A stretch of 64,000 nt of DNA from Puffinus mauretanicus. Lineage: Eukaryota > Chordata > Aves > Procellariiformes > Procellariidae. The stretch is taken from positions 3,100,001 through 3,164,000 of the forward strand of contig JAJKFH010000115.1 of assembly GCA_023333565.1 (NCBI GenBank), given 5' to 3'. Positions within the stretch are counted from its first letter, which is position 1, and the number at the start of each line of letters is the position of its first letter. Both the position numbers and the translations under genes were made by a program. Under the pieces are notes generated by a model. That model was not told the origin of the DNA and did not search any database. It saw only the letters and a list, made by a program, of their open reading frames with translations. Below are positions 1 through 13,538 of this stretch, one piece after another.

Positions 1-3000
1 CCTACCATTAATTTTTCTAAAACAGCAGGGGGAAAGAAAATAATGCAATACATATTTCAGTTTTAACATTTAGATTCTCACACACTGGGAAAAAAAAAGG
101 CCATATTTTTTTTAAAAACATCGAGAAATATATATTACTGATTTTTACCTAAGCATTCTTGCAAAAAATATTTCTAAAAATGCCTTTGGATTAACAAAGA
201 TATACAACAGACACTTGTATAGATTTTTTGCTCATTTAAATTCTTAATTAAAATTTCAGCTTTTGTCACTGCTATCTGATGAGAGAACATAGATGTAGGG
301 ATTTAGCACTTTCCCTTTGGAGAATTCAGTTCAAAACTGCCCTACTATTTTCATGAAAACCACTGAGCTTCAGCCACCAGTTGAGCACTAGCACCTTATA
401 ATGTTAGGTTATAATTGTCTAAACTGGCTACTCGGTGTCTGGTCTGTCTGAGTCATGGACAGATGGGAACAAATGAGGAGGAAAAGAAGCACTACATCAC
501 TACTGCAATCCCTCCAGGCCTTGTCTGTAAGGCAGACGGTGAATTTCCCTAACAATTAGAGGCAGATGCTTTGTAAGGTTCAGACATTTGTCTGGGATAT
601 CATAAACAATGTTTAAACTCCTGTCCCACTGCAGCCAAACTCAATGTCATTCATTCTGTGGATTGTGAAATTTGGAGCTGTGTAAACATGAGCTATATCC
701 ATAATGGGCAGAATGGACATAGTTGAACAGATATACACAGGTTAATGTTAAATTTGCCTGCCCAGGTATAAGCATTGGAGATCCATCATCATGAAGCTCA
801 GAGAGAGATAGTTCATGCTATTTTACCTAAGTACTTGCAATAGGATGTTCATATTCAGCAAAACACACATTTCTTAATGAAAGCAAAGCACTTCATCACC
901 TGTTTAAATATTTTGCTAAATGAAGACCTTAATTTATCCTCTGCCAAAACCCTGTATTTGGACCCACCTATAATATGAGCTAAACCAATTTTATTCCACC
1001 TTCATAACTAGCTGTTAATACAAACTTGACAGTTTTACCTTTTCTCTTGAAAATCTTACTTCAATAAATTCACAGGTTCTTCAGAACTGTGTGCTGAGAG
1101 GAACCTGAGAGAAATGACATTAAGCGGTCTCAGGTAAACTCACTCTACAGGGAGCTGTAGATTTCTGTGGAGTTCTTTATGTTTTCATAGATTGCTTCAG
1201 TGCTGTGCCTGATGGAGGACAGCTTCTCTCCCCCTCTCTTTAGAGAACGTCAAGCCAGCCAAAATCCTAGGTTAGAGAAACCTTTAATATACAAGGAAAT
1301 CAGCTGTCATGTTTTTATTTTGTCTGGTAGGCTTTCTGTTGAGGTACTTGAGCCAAGAACAGTTTTTTTACCCATCCCTGCTTTACGGATATTAGGCAAT
1401 AACAGTCATATCACAGCTGTGCATGTCATCCAAATAAGATCAGATCTACAAAGAATTTTGATTTAATAAGGGCAACTGTCTTACAGGTATCTAGCTATTC
1501 CCTGTCACTTTCCAAAAAGCCAGCAATGCTCATGACGATCTTTCATGTTCAGCTTGTCCAGCAAAGGTTGGCACTACTTACTTTAACATTTTAGTTATTT
1601 TAATATCTAGTTCCCAATCCAAATCTAAAAACTAAATGATAATTCCATCCATGTCATTCTTATCTAGTTGGTAAGTGTGATCTTGCTCCTGTACTATCCC
1701 CTTCCTCCTTCAAAGCCTTGACTTCAATGTGGTTAGGACTGTTGAATTCTTCTTTAGCATAAAGCTTGTGATAAAAATTGAGTGGGAAGTCAAGAGATCC
1801 AGACTTTTGCTGGGGTGGGATGACAGGCCAATAAATACATGGGAAGCTTGGATATATATTATTTTAGGGAAATCTCTAAATAGGCTTTCAACTCAAATAC
1901 TTAACACTTTACTCCTGGTCTTAGCTTTGTCTCTCGAATCCATTATTAATGGATTTTAATTACATTTTGGAGGTAATTGAAAAAATCCTTTATGATGTTT
2001 CTTGAGGTCTATATATTTCACATGCAACTCTCTTTTTCTGGTACTTAAAAGCTTTTTTTTACAGTTCTTAAAATTCTGAGAATGTAATTCTGTGCAATTA
2101 AAATAGAACTCTTCAGCTCTTGCAAGAAGAAATGAAAGTAAACTAAAAAGAAAAATATAAATACCCTTTCATGTACATGAATACTGTCAGAAGTTTAGCT
2201 CAAGTAAACTTACACTTTTAAAATTTTCTTTTAATTTTGTGTATTTGGATTCTACTCACATGTAGCAGTATTCAAGTCAGTTACTAATTGTTATCCTGTT
2301 TCAAAGATAAAAAATGAAGGGCTGTTCATGTTGAAGAGGGTACTTCTGAATATGAAATATAGAAAGAGCTCTACATCTTCCTCATGGTTCATCATGTGTC
2401 AAGGAACACAGGTAGTTTGGTTAATGACAGTGTATGCTATCCATCTAGAGAAGTACATTATGCAGTCTGTCAGTTTCTGCACTCTCTGCTATATACTTTC
2501 TGTATCTGAATGTGATTATCAATAAAGATTCTAAGAATCTGCAAAAAGTACTGATGACAAGATAGGATGGGTATATCTGACGCATGAAAGAAAGAATATG
2601 TGAAAATAGGAATTTCTGTCATGGCTTCAGAGCATGAAAATTTTATAAATCTGCAATCAAATATTTAAAATATCCTTTAAACCTGTTTAAACTTATACTG
2701 CAGATATATTTCAAACTCTATCAGATGTTTTCTTCGTTGCTAGTGTTGCAGCGCAAGTTTAGAGAATAGTCAATTTTTAAGTCTGATGGGCAATTTAAAC
2801 AAACTGCAGAAAATAAATCAGTTTAGACCAAACCAAAACATTGTTATCAAAAGTGTTTTTAAAACCTTTAATGTCACACCAAAATATTTTATTCGATCTG
2901 AAGTGTGTGACTAACCCCTCTTTATCATTTTAAAAAATGCTGATCTTAAATAAGAATACATTGTCAAAATGAAAAATTATTTATTTTAAAAATGAAAGGC

Positions 3001-3650
3001 TTAAAAAAATCTAAAATAAAGAATTCTGTTACAATAATTCCAAATAGAATGCTTTTCCAAATTTTTCAAAACTTCCTTTTTTTTTAACACCAAACCAAGG
3101 ACACTTGTGACCTAATTTAAATCCTTCTGGAACTACTTTTCAATTAATAAAATAGTCTCCAAATTCTATGTCTGTCTTCCAAAGATTGTAAATAATTTAT
3201 TTACATAAAACATGCATTCATCTTCCTGTATGCTACCTGTATTTCTGAAATGAATCTCAAGAAATCTCTAAATTCTTCTTAATAGCTAAATTTAACCAAG
3301 ATATCAGTAAATTATTGAACCCTCTTATCATCTTCTCAATTTTCTTTTTTTCCTCTTTTTTTTTATTGCAGGTGGATGAGTGTCATTTCAGGCAGACCTA
3401 TTTTCTTGCCATGAGCCTTTGACCTACGGAATAGTTATCTAGGAGTCTCCAGCACTGATTTTCTTTTAAAGGACAGGATTTATGAACAAACCTTATTTCC
3501 CAGAACTAACCAAGAGTTCCGTTACTCCTGTGAGGTTCTATGCAGCTCAGTCAGATGAAAGATAAGATATTGGTGTCTAAAGAAGTGTTTTTCCATGTAG
3601 CCCTATATATTGGAAAGAATGGGTAGAGGGTGAAATGCAATTTAATACTT
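1..3650. other. AT-rich intergenic sequence, no gene recognised
   Basis: Open frames here are short (under 90 codons), overlap on both strands and show no recognisable motif. Homopolymer A/T runs are common. A pyrimidine-rich stretch followed by 'attgcag' at about 3340-3372 looks like a splice acceptor, but no downstream open exon supports it. I see no transposon remnant that I can name. Confidence 0.6.
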
Positions 3651-4281
3651 TGTGCTGGTTTTGGCTGGGATAGAGTTAATTTTCTTCATAGTAGTTAGTA
3701 TGGAGCTACAATTTGGATTTGTGCTGAAAACAGTGTTGACAACACAGGGATGTTTCCGTTATTGCTGAGCAGTGCTTACACAGAGCCAAGGCCTTTTCTG
3801 CTTCTCACCCCACCCCACCAGCGAGTAGGCTGGGGGTGCACAAGAAGTTGGGAGGGGACACAGCTGGGACAGCTGACCCCAACTGACCAAAGGAATATTC
3901 CATACAATATGATGTCATGCTCAGCAATAAAATTAGGGGGGAGGTTGGCGGGGGGCCGCTGCTCAGGGACTGGCTGGGCATCAGTTGGTTGGTGATGAGC
4001 ATTTGTTTTCATTTGCATCACTTGTCTTTTCTTGGGTTTTATTTTTCTGTCTCTTTGTTATTTTTGTTTATTTTCCTTACATCTTTATCATCATCATCAT
4101 CATCATTATTATTATTATTATTACTATTATTTCTTTTTTTTCAATTATTAAACTGTTTTTATCTCAACCTATGAGTTTTCTCACTTTTACACTTCCAATT
4201 CTCTCCCCCATCCCACCAGCAGTGGGGAGTGAGTGAGCGGCTGTGTGGTGCTTAGTTGCCAGCTGGGGTTAAACCGTGATA
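3651..4281 (+). mobile_element. Avian solo LTR, ERVL-like family (copy 1)
   Basis: The segment starts with 'tgtgctggttttggctggga' and ends 'ggttaaaccgtgata'. It is clearly the same family as the copies at 38917-39439 and 44149-44710, which lie on the minus strand: they share the start, the 'gatagagttaa' block, 'tattccatac', 'atgatgtcatgctcag', an 'attaaactg' polyadenylation-like block and the 'gagtgagcggctgtgtggtg' end block. It contains a TCA/TTA trinucleotide tract at about 4087-4123. The final CA dinucleotide reads TA, and no clean target duplication is present at that end. 'tactt' flanks both sides (3646-3650 and 4280-4284) only if the last two bases are counted as lost. No internal retroviral genes are attached, so it is a solo LTR. 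The ERVL-like assignment rests on the 5-bp duplications of its sister copies and is moderate. Confidence 0.82.
4087..4123 (+). repeat. TCA/TTA trinucleotide microsatellite inside LTR copy 1
   Basis: A tandem run of 'tca' followed by 'tta' units lies in the 3' half of the LTR. Copy 3 carries a much longer run at the equivalent place. Confidence 0.85.
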
Positions 4282-7200
4282 CTTTATTAAATACAATAAA
4301 ATGAATGCTTTTGCATAATTAAAGATAATAATTTAGTTATAAGAATCTGAAATGCAGTTCTTTGTTTTGACTCCTATTGTTAATAAAATCAAAAGTTGTT
4401 CCACATAAATTTTTAATTTTGGGTAAACCACCCTTTTCTTCTGAAAATTCTTTTATCGGATATCTCTAGATCAGTTTTATTCCTAAACTGAAACATTGAA
4501 TTTTGCTGTCTTTTTACATTAGTGAGTGATTGCACATCCAGGTTTTTTTACCTCTTCTGACATCCTGATCAATGTGAGGGAGAGAATTAATCAGAATTAC
4601 ACTTTTCTAGGGATCATAATTTGCAAGGACTTTGAATGCTTTGTGCAGTAGTTGCTTCTTGCAAAGTGCAACATCTTCACTAGATATTATATTACAGTTT
4701 AGATTTATAAAAAAATTCATTGAGACATATTTCTGCCAGCCCACTGCTAAGGATAATAAAGACTTGAGTTCTTTCACTTTTAACCAAAGCAAAAAAGTGA
4801 TATGCATTGTACTAAAGGGAAAAGGCACTGCCATGATGCCTGATAATAGAGAAAAGAAAATAATTCTGAGCACTGTACCTCTAGCATGGTTTCATAAATC
4901 ACCATTTCTTACACTCTATTTTAAGTATTCATGCTGTTTTCATACAGTTAATCATTTTTGTCAAAATATAAATGATGGTAGTAAAAGACGGTTCTGTTTT
5001 CTAAAGGATAATAAGAATCAGTGGAGATTACACACTTGTCACATCTGATTGCAGCAATCCAGTCTTTTTTTAAGAGTGTGTCTAATTGCCACATGTTCAG
5101 AGAGACCCTTGAATTTCAGGCCCTCTTACCATTTTTCTGTTGCTTTCCAGCCGGCTATCACTGAAGCTTCCCAAGACAGGTATCTTTCCACCAGCTGGAC
5201 ACGCTTCCAGCCACCTCCTGCAGCTTGGAGGTGCTTTGCTGCCCCATGCCCTTGCAAATGCCTAAACCTATGTCACTCAGTAACCTGTACTTCCCAGTGT
5301 GCTTCCCATTGAACTCTATTAGAAAAAGGAGTACCAACAAGGTTGTATAGTCTTAGAGGCTTTCCTCTAACACTTAGTTGTCAAAAGTTTAATAAGGGTG
5401 TCATCTTATGACTTACCTATTCATGAAAAGCTGTTCTCTGATATGTAATGATGCTTTTGAAATACAATTCGCTCACTGGGCAACCATAGGCAACATTATC
5501 AACTATGTATCTAATTAAAAAAATCTGTTCATATACTATAGATGCAGTTCCTCCACACCTCTGAGTTCATACAAGTTTAAGTACATAAACTCTCTAATAA
5601 CACACAGTTCGAGGTGTTACAGCTGCAGGTGAATGACTAGTTTAAGAGAGGTTCAGATAACTGACAAGGACACGGAAGACTACAAGACATGGCATGAGAA
5701 ACTGCTGGACATGACAGAAAACAGTGTGAGAAGGTGATAGAAGTTACAGATGGGTGTCACAGGTGGTTAAAGGGGGAGTTATGGGAGAAGTGACCAAACC
5801 TCACAGACAGTTGGAGGGGAGGACTGGGAACATTTTTGGGAGCAGTGTCTTGCAAGGCCAGTTCCATATAGGGCTGAGATTACCCAGGCAACAGTATCAT
5901 AAATACCAAGTTTGTGTACGGTTGCAACAAAACTGGGAACGTTGGAAAAAAGAGTAAATAGAACAGGCTGCTTAGCTAGGCCGAGACTGGGGTGGAGAAA
6001 GAGAAGTTCAAGGGTGGTGATAATTAAGGTCAGGAAATGAGAAAAAGAATAACAAGGTATGTAAGTCATGCGCTGGTCCTGTTCTGGGGGTACCTGTTGG
6101 CAGCCTTGGGCACAACCACTGCCACTGGAGCCGGACAAAGAAACAGATCTGTTTTTCTGACCACACCACAAGTGCCAGACCTGCTCCCATAGTCACGAGG
6201 GCCACAGAGGACGGAGCAAGTGCTTTCTCAGACGAGCAAGGGGAACACATGGATTGACGACTCAAGCATCCTGGTATCATCATATCAGTGACTGCTGCAG
6301 GTCTGGTGGCATCGGCAACAGCCCACCACTTCATAACACAAAGCAGTGATCCTTGCACAAATGTATCAATGACATTAAGGCATAAAACTTTCTACTAGCT
6401 CTTGACAGAGAACAAATGAGGGAGGAAACAAAATGTATTTGAGAATAGCAATGGATATAAACTAGTCAGTTCATCAAATACAATCTGCTGACATAAGCAA
6501 ATTCCATCACAAAAGTCAGATGCTGAGATTAATAATGTGGGCCAGGACACTACTAATTCATATGTCAGTGCCACTAGTAGAGTAACATCAAAGCTCCACA
6601 AATATTTCAGGAAAGGGTAGTTTGAAATCACTGCCACATGGAACAGTCCCATGATCTTCCTGACCCCATCAGACCAGGATTAGAGAGACAGGACGTTTTT
6701 CCTTCATACGTATAATTCTGGCATAAAATAGCTTAAAATACTCCCAGAACCATTGCATACTTCTGCATTATTTGTAGAGCATAGACCAGGCAAAGGCTAA
6801 AGCAGAAGTTTCACATCACCAGATGCATGATTGTGGAGAAGAATTAAGAGGTGGCCTAATGAGTACCAGCTGATTCAAGAACAGAAAGAGGTGAAGGGAA
6901 TTGTGAGCAGACATGTGATCATTGCCGGAAGGAAGATATAAGAGAGGCAATGGAGAGAGACAAGGGAGAGAGGTGCAATGAATGGAGAGGGATGGTAGGG
7001 CTGCCCTGTTATGATAAAGGCTGTGCATGTATCTATCTGTATGCTGCAACACATGATACCTATATATTTTGTGTAAGGTGTTACCACTCCATTATGAAAG
7101 CAATTGGAGATTCGGGGGAGGGAGTTGTGGTTTTGGTGAGTTTTTTTGAGCAACAAACTTGAAACCTCTTCTTGTTTACTTTATGGCCCATCAAAGTATT

Positions 7201-10200
7201 CCAATCTCCAAAAAGATATAAAGGCCCACATCTGTATATTTTCAACACGTACAGATGTAATGAAACATGGATACAGATTTTTTTTTTGGGGGGGGAGCTC
7301 CGTACTGGCTAGGTGGATTTAAGTCCCAGTATAACCAAAAGAATTACAATATCTGAAGGTATAACATTCATATTTGTGCTCTTCCCCAGTAGTTTACCAA
7401 CCCTGCAAATGTTTAAACTACCAAATATTTAACTCAAACTTTTTGTTACATCTCCTCTAGGAAGATTGTTAGGGTCAGTTGTAATTTTTCAGTGTAACAG
7501 GTGTAAAAGTTGGGCCATATTGTCTTGCTATTTTGAATGGATTATACAGGTCCATTAATTTCATAGTTTTGTCTCTGAAAGGTCTGGTTTTATTTCTGTT
7601 ATCTATTTTTTTCCAAGTTACAAACAACCCACGAAGATAAAACTCATAAAAATTGCTTATAGGCAGTGTATCCATAAAGATATGACAAGACATTTAGAGA
7701 AACAGAGTTTCTGTCTGCTGACCCTGAAAGAAAACTTGATTAAGATATAAGGCATTCAAGCATACATCCTATATTGTATTTGTTAAAGAGTTAGAGAGCT
7801 TCATATTGATCTATTTGCTCACTGCTACACTGCTCTTGAAGTATGCACTGCAATAAGAGCCAAATGTCATTTAATAGAGCAAATCATATGTGTTTGTCTG
7901 TCTGTGTGTGTACACATATTCATGCACACAAAGCAATAGGGACATTAGCTATAGAAATCTTAGCTGAAGAATAATATTTTTTTTCTGAAACTTCATGATT
8001 TTAAAGCAATACTAATGAGTGTCATTAAACAGAGCTCACTAGACGAATCTGCAGGTGTGAGTAACCATGACAAAATAGCATGTGAAACTCAAATACTTTT
8101 CAGCTTCTGATGGAATAGTGTAGTGTAGGACTTGCTGGGAGAATAAGAAAAACAAAAGAGAGGACCAGAGACATGAAATAATTAAACAAAAAATTTTGGA
8201 TATAATCTTGCTCACTTGCAAGTATTTTGTTTTACTTAGTTTTAGAAATGGGGCTTTTACCCCATTTGTAATTTGTTAATTTGCAAACAGAATTGAAAGC
8301 CCATGTCAAATACTTATTTATGCTTGTGAGAAATAGCCACTGGTTGGTGGGGATAGCAATTGGTCCAGGAAGACAGAGCATAATTGCTCCAGGTTTGCCA
8401 GCTGGAGAGGCAGAGAACCAAGGGAGCCAACAGTTTGTGAAGAGCAGACAGCAAAACAAAAAAATGTCCAAAAGAAGGTGAAAGAGAAGGAAGTGGCAGG
8501 CAAAAGCTGCTGCTGCAGAGCCTGACAAGCCTTGTGGTTTGTATTTGTTGTTGAAGTTCTGCTCTGTAAGAAAATGTATTGTCACATCTCTGAAAAGTAC
8601 TGCAATTTGTAAGCTAACCTTGCTGCACAAGCCAGTCCTGTGACAGCCTAATAGGCATCACTCTCAGCGGAATTATTTAGTCTAGTAAAATATGGTGTAT
8701 CTAGGAATAATGGAACTTAGATTGGGACATATCATATGCTATTATTTCATTTAACATCCTAAATAATCCCCATCTTCTGGTGTTTTCTTACCCTTCACAT
8801 ACTAGTGGACTTTTGTCAGCCATCCAATCTATGCATATTTAACTCTTTTAATCTTTCCTCCTAAATGATCCCTCCACCTCCCTAATTGTTTTTAATCTTC
8901 TTCTCTGAAATCTCTTCAATATTTTTCTGGCAATGAGGTGCCCTACATTTAATGCAACATTCTGAACATAATCACACTGCAGCTGTACAGAAAATAATAC
9001 TCTCTGTGGCAAGACACCTGTGAGAATTTAGCACCAAATTGTATTAGCTATTTTCGCTCCAATATCACTTACTTACCCAATGTTAGCTTGATGCAAGTGT
9101 GACCATGACATTTCTTTATTCATTATTGCTTCCTAGGTTTCTGAGGTGTTAATCCTGCAAAGACCCACCTGGTGCTCAGCATGGAGTATGGAACTGCTGC
9201 ACTCTGTTACTACAGGCGGAGAACCGCTGTAGGGTGGGCAAGATGTGAAGGCAGTGGGTCACTGTGGCTGGAACATAGTTTGAAAAGAAACTATCCAGGA
9301 ACGATGGAGCAAGTTGTTCTGTTTTCATAACCATTTCCAGCTGTTACTGGGTCACCAGCCATTTTTTTGCTCAGTGCATATCTGACCACCTCTAGCATCT
9401 TACAGTTGATGTACCTGTTATCAGAACCTTGACACGCCCCCAGCTGTAACTTCCTTTGCAAACACCTCTCCCAAAATTCCTTTAGTCTACCAGGGAACTG
9501 AATATGCTACAAAAGAAACCACTTGTTCTGGATACTTGCCACCAGAAAGCACCAGTAAAACACTCATTTGCTTCTTCCCCCAACCTTTCCATTGTTTGCT
9601 ATAGGTACCAATTCCATAACAGTTCATTCCAGACCATCAGACAAAATATAAAACTGCTCCTTTCTGGGAGAATTTTACACCACAGGGAATGCTTACACAT
9701 CAGTGCCAATATTTTTTGGTAGCTATCAGTACTTTTGGTTACTGAGGATTCATAATTTTTTGTTTTCCGTGAGCAGTAGTTAGTATCTGCCTGCAATATC
9801 CTCTGCTCCAGTATTCTACTATCTTTCAGTCACCTCCTGCTGGGAAGAAGCCCTAGATCTGCTCTAAATCTGTTTCTTAATGATTAACTAAACTCCTTTA
9901 AAAACTTAGTAAGGTGTACAATTTTTCATTCATCCTACTTGTGTCCTACTTGTTCCTTTTGCCAATGAAATGTAGCTTTGCCAGCTTCTGAGAGCATATA
10001 GACCTAAGCACCAGTCCTCATAAATCACTCACAGGTATTGTTCTTGATACCTTGTCTCTTTGTATGAACCTACTAATACACTATTGAGATTCTGCAGTGA
10101 ATGTGCAGAGAAAGCTGGGTATGCACTACCGAACCAAAAGCATAGCACTTTGTTCACAGATTCACGTATCAGTTTCTACAACTCATCCATGTGATTCTGA

Positions 10201-12324
10201 AAAAAAGACAAGCCAGAATATTCAAGCATGTATAATACACTGAATCCTCTTCCCATTACACTAATGAAACCCTAATGATACATACTCTTGGACATCATAA
10301 CAAACATTTTTTTTTTAAAGTAACTTCTATTCATGTGAGCACTTTATATGCGTAAACTCCCAAATCTCAACTGAGCCTTTCCTTGCTGAATCCCTTCCTG
10401 GTCCAGGAAGGTTGTCACTCAGTAGCCAAAGCATCTCAAAAATCAGTTTCTTAAGAGAATTTCCCCTGCCCTTACCTGCAGATAAGTAAATTCTTCCACA
10501 TTTTAAGAATTTAAATGAATATTCAAGGTATTGATGTCTCGTCCTGAGACAAAACTAGTATAGAAATAAATTGCCAGAGGCTGAGCTGTGTCCATGTGAG
10601 CTTTTTGCCAGGTGCTGGCAGCATTCTCATATTCTACTTTACAATCTGAGTAATCTGATGAATGAACAAATGCTGTCATTGCACACTGAACTTTGCTGGC
10701 TGATGCTATAAAAGGACTTCTCTCACTGTGGACATTGTGAATTTATCACGGAAGAGTATGAATGAATTAGATATTATGAAGGCTTTAGCTGATCCTCCTC
10801 ACTTCCATTATCATCTGCTTCTGCACTTCTCTTTCCATCCCTCTTTGGTACTAGAAATTGCACAGTTCTGGCTGGTGTGGAGTGCCTTACCTTTTCCCTA
10901 AAATCTCTAAAACCAAAAAAATTGCTGAAGGATATATGTCTTTCCTCTGTCCTTTCTAAACCTCTGTTTGGTTACATTACTCTTCTCCTAAGATTCAGTT
11001 AGCACCATTAGCACAAATCTTCTTCTGCTGGGGATCCAAGGTAAATATTCCAGCACTGCATTCACACCATTTTTCAAGTCTGATTCTGACCATCCAACCT
11101 TCTCTTTGCAAAAATAGTATAACATTGGTTAAAAGATTGTTCTGTTCTCAATAAAATCCCTGTCCCTTCTTTTGCCTTTAATAATAAATTAGGTCTGGCC
11201 ATGGTTGAGGAAACAGTCAATTGTCAGATGCTAAATACCCATCCCAAGGACATCGCATGTGTGAAATTGAAGCTGGCTGGGCATGTTCCTCACACAAAGT
11301 ATAGTTCTGTAGTTGCTCAGCTCTTTTGGCCAACATTCACATTCCTACTGATTTATATACTCAGTGACAATATCTACGTCCATTTTTCAATTGGACTCTA
11401 AATGCACCCCAGACTACTTGGGTGACAAGCTGGAAGTATTTTGAAAATTTAATTTGTTGGAAGCCTTCCTCCCTTTCCAGCCACAAAATAATTAATTCAC
11501 AGGTTTGTATTCTCCCTTGTATCTAGCTTTGCTGCAAATAAAAAATTAATCTAGAGGCATCCCTCCTGCAAAACTGATTTTAATCAAGAAGTGATTTGTG
11601 GCAGCATGTAAGCAGTGTCAGGTAGGGAAGTGTTCATCCTGTTCCACATACGGGAGCACAACATGAACATCAGCTTCATGTGCTGATCCACAGCGAGCAA
11701 GCATTGCCACACACAGCTGTTCTTTTGTGAATTGTTTGCACTTCAAACGCGCTCCCGGGTTGTCTTTATTCTGATTCCAGGGTGATACCATTCAGTCCTT
11801 GCTGGGACCCTTCTGGGTGGAAGTTGCAGAAAAAAGCTACATGACCGCAAGCATAGTCTTAGCAGGCTTCTCCACTTTTTTTTTTCTGCTTTTCTTTTTT
11901 GTTTGGTTTTGTTAATACAAACAGATACTTTGAAGGTGGAGAAATACCTTAAAAGTGCTCATATTCTTTCAAATGATTTTTACCCCTTCTTGACTCCCCA
12001 CCCCATCTCCAACCCATAAGAGGAAGTCCTTTTAGGTCATGCAATTTCTTTTTCATGACAGACTAAAATCGAACTCCTATACTATCTTGCTTCTAAGGTT
12101 GCAAAGATTACAGTGTGAGGTGGAGGCCTGCATAGGAGCGTGCCATCCCCATGTCCTGGTAAAATTTTAATCCTCATTAGATTTTGTGGGAGTTTTACCA
12201 TTGATTTCAATAGAGTATGATTTCTTCTTAAATGTCATCCCTTGCACTAACAATTTCACTTTTTCAAGCAGTTATTTAATTTCCCTTAGTGTGTTATATT
12301 TTAAGAAAAGGGGAGAGGAGGGGA
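4282..12324. other. Intergenic sequence, no gene recognised
   Basis: About 8 kb of AT-rich sequence. The longest open frame, 138 codons at 4632-5048 on the plus strand, has low-complexity composition, is opposed by an 88-codon frame on the other strand and shows no domain. Frames at 5779-6358 (minus) and 8232-8630 (minus) are likewise unrecognised. A T9-G8 tract lies at about 7280-7297. I see no CR1, LTR or RNA gene here. Confidence 0.55.
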
Positions 12325-13458
12325 GATGCATCTCCTTCTATGACCAGGTGACCCACCCAGTGGATGAGGGAAAGGCTGTGGATGTGGTCTACGTGGACTT
12401 CAGTAAGGCCTTTGACACTGTCTCCCACTGCATTCTCCTAGAGAAGCTGGCGGCTCACGGCCTAGACAGGTGCACTCTTCGCTGGGTAAAAAACTGGCTG
12501 GACGGCTGAGCCCAGAGAGTTGTGGTCAACGGAGTTAAATCCAGTTGGCAGCCGGTCACGAGCGGTGTTCCCCAGGGCTCAGTACTGTGGCCAGTCCTGT
12601 TCAATATCTTTATCAATGATCTGGATGAGGGAATCGAGTGCTGCCTCAGTAAGTTTGCAGACGACACCAAGTTGGGCGGGAGTGTTGATCTGCTCGAGGG
12701 TAGGAAGGTTCTGCAGAGGGACCTGGACAGGCTGGATCGATGGGCTGAGGCCAACTGTATGAGGTTCAACAAGGCCAAGTGCCGGGTCCTGCACTTCGGC
12801 CACAACAACCCCAGGCAACGCTACAGGCTTGGGGAAGAGTGGCTGGAAAGCTGCCCAGAGGAAAAGGGACCTGGGGGTGCTGGTTGACAGCCGGCTGAAC
12901 ATGAGCCGGCAGTGTGCCCAGGTGGCCAAGAAGGCCAATGGCATCCTGGCCTGTATCAGAAACAGTGTGGCCAGCAGGAGTAGGGAGGTGATCGTGCCCC
13001 TGTACTCGGCACTAGTGAGGCCGCACCTGGAATACTGTGTTCAGTTTTGGGCCCTCACTACAAGAAGGACATGGAGGTGCTGGAGCGTGTCCAGAGAAGG
13101 GCAACGAAGCTGGTGAAGGGCCTGGAGCACAAGTCTTATGAGGAGCGGCTGAGGGAACTGGGGTTGTTTAGCCTGGAGAAGAGGAGGCTGAGGGGAGACT
13201 CTCATCGCGCTCTACCACTACCTGAAAGGAGGTTGTAGTGAGGTGGGTGTTGGTCTCTTCTCCCAAGTAACTAGTGATAGCACAAGAGGAAATGGCCTCA
13301 AGTTGTGCCAGGGGAGGTTTAGGCTGGACATTAGGAGAAATTTCTTTACTGAAAGAGTGGTCAGGCCTTGGAACAGGCTGCCCAGGGAAGTGGTTGAGTC
13401 ACCAGCCCTGGCAGTATTTAAAAGACATGTAGATGAGGCGCTTAGGGACATGGTGTAG
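12325..13458 (+). pseudogene. CR1 ORF2 remnant (reverse transcriptase)
   Basis: This is the decayed coding part of the CR1 copy, about 380 codons of RT palm, thumb and C-terminal region. It is spread over frames 12325-12509 and 12510-12887 (same frame, broken by one TGA), 12829-13116, 13047-13238 and 13243-13458. Both aspartate motifs of the polymerase active site (D in 'VDFSKAFDT', DD in 'FADD') are still legible. The endonuclease domain is absent because of 5' truncation. No function is expected. Confidence 0.9.
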
Positions 13459-13538
13459 TGGGCATGGTGGTGTTGGGTTGACGGTTGGACTCGATGATCT
13501 TAGAGGTCTTTTCCAACCTTAATGATTCTATGATTCTA
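12325..13538 (+). mobile_element. CR1 LINE, 5'-truncated (reverse transcriptase to 3' tail)
   Basis: This is a copy of the chicken-repeat-1 non-LTR retrotransposon, which moves by target-primed reverse transcription. Only the 3' half of ORF2 survives. The reading begins at the RT palm with 'VYVDFSKAFDTVSH' (catalytic box A), then '[15 protein letters not shown]', then the 'FADD' catalytic motif near 12650-12666, then the thumb and C-terminal region ('[14 protein letters not shown]', '[22 protein letters not shown]'). A TGA stop at 12507-12509 interrupts the frame just after 'NWLDG'. Frameshifts follow near 12850, 13050 and 13240, so the copy is dead. The element ends in 'aatgattctatgattcta', the CR1 3' tail. 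5' truncation is usual for CR1. The left border is approximate. Confidence 0.93.

Noticed and set aside
3340..3375. Strong pyrimidine tract plus 'ttgcag' as a host exon boundary
   Set aside because: Such acceptor look-alikes are common in T-rich DNA, and the following sequence has no open exon with a donor.
4632..5048. 138-codon open frame as a possible gene
   Set aside because: No recognisable domain, antisense frame also open, no splice or promoter context. It is likely chance in AT-rich DNA.
5779..6358. Two overlapping minus-strand ORFs (130 and 116 codons)
   Set aside because: Unrecognised, overlapping in different frames, with no supporting signals.
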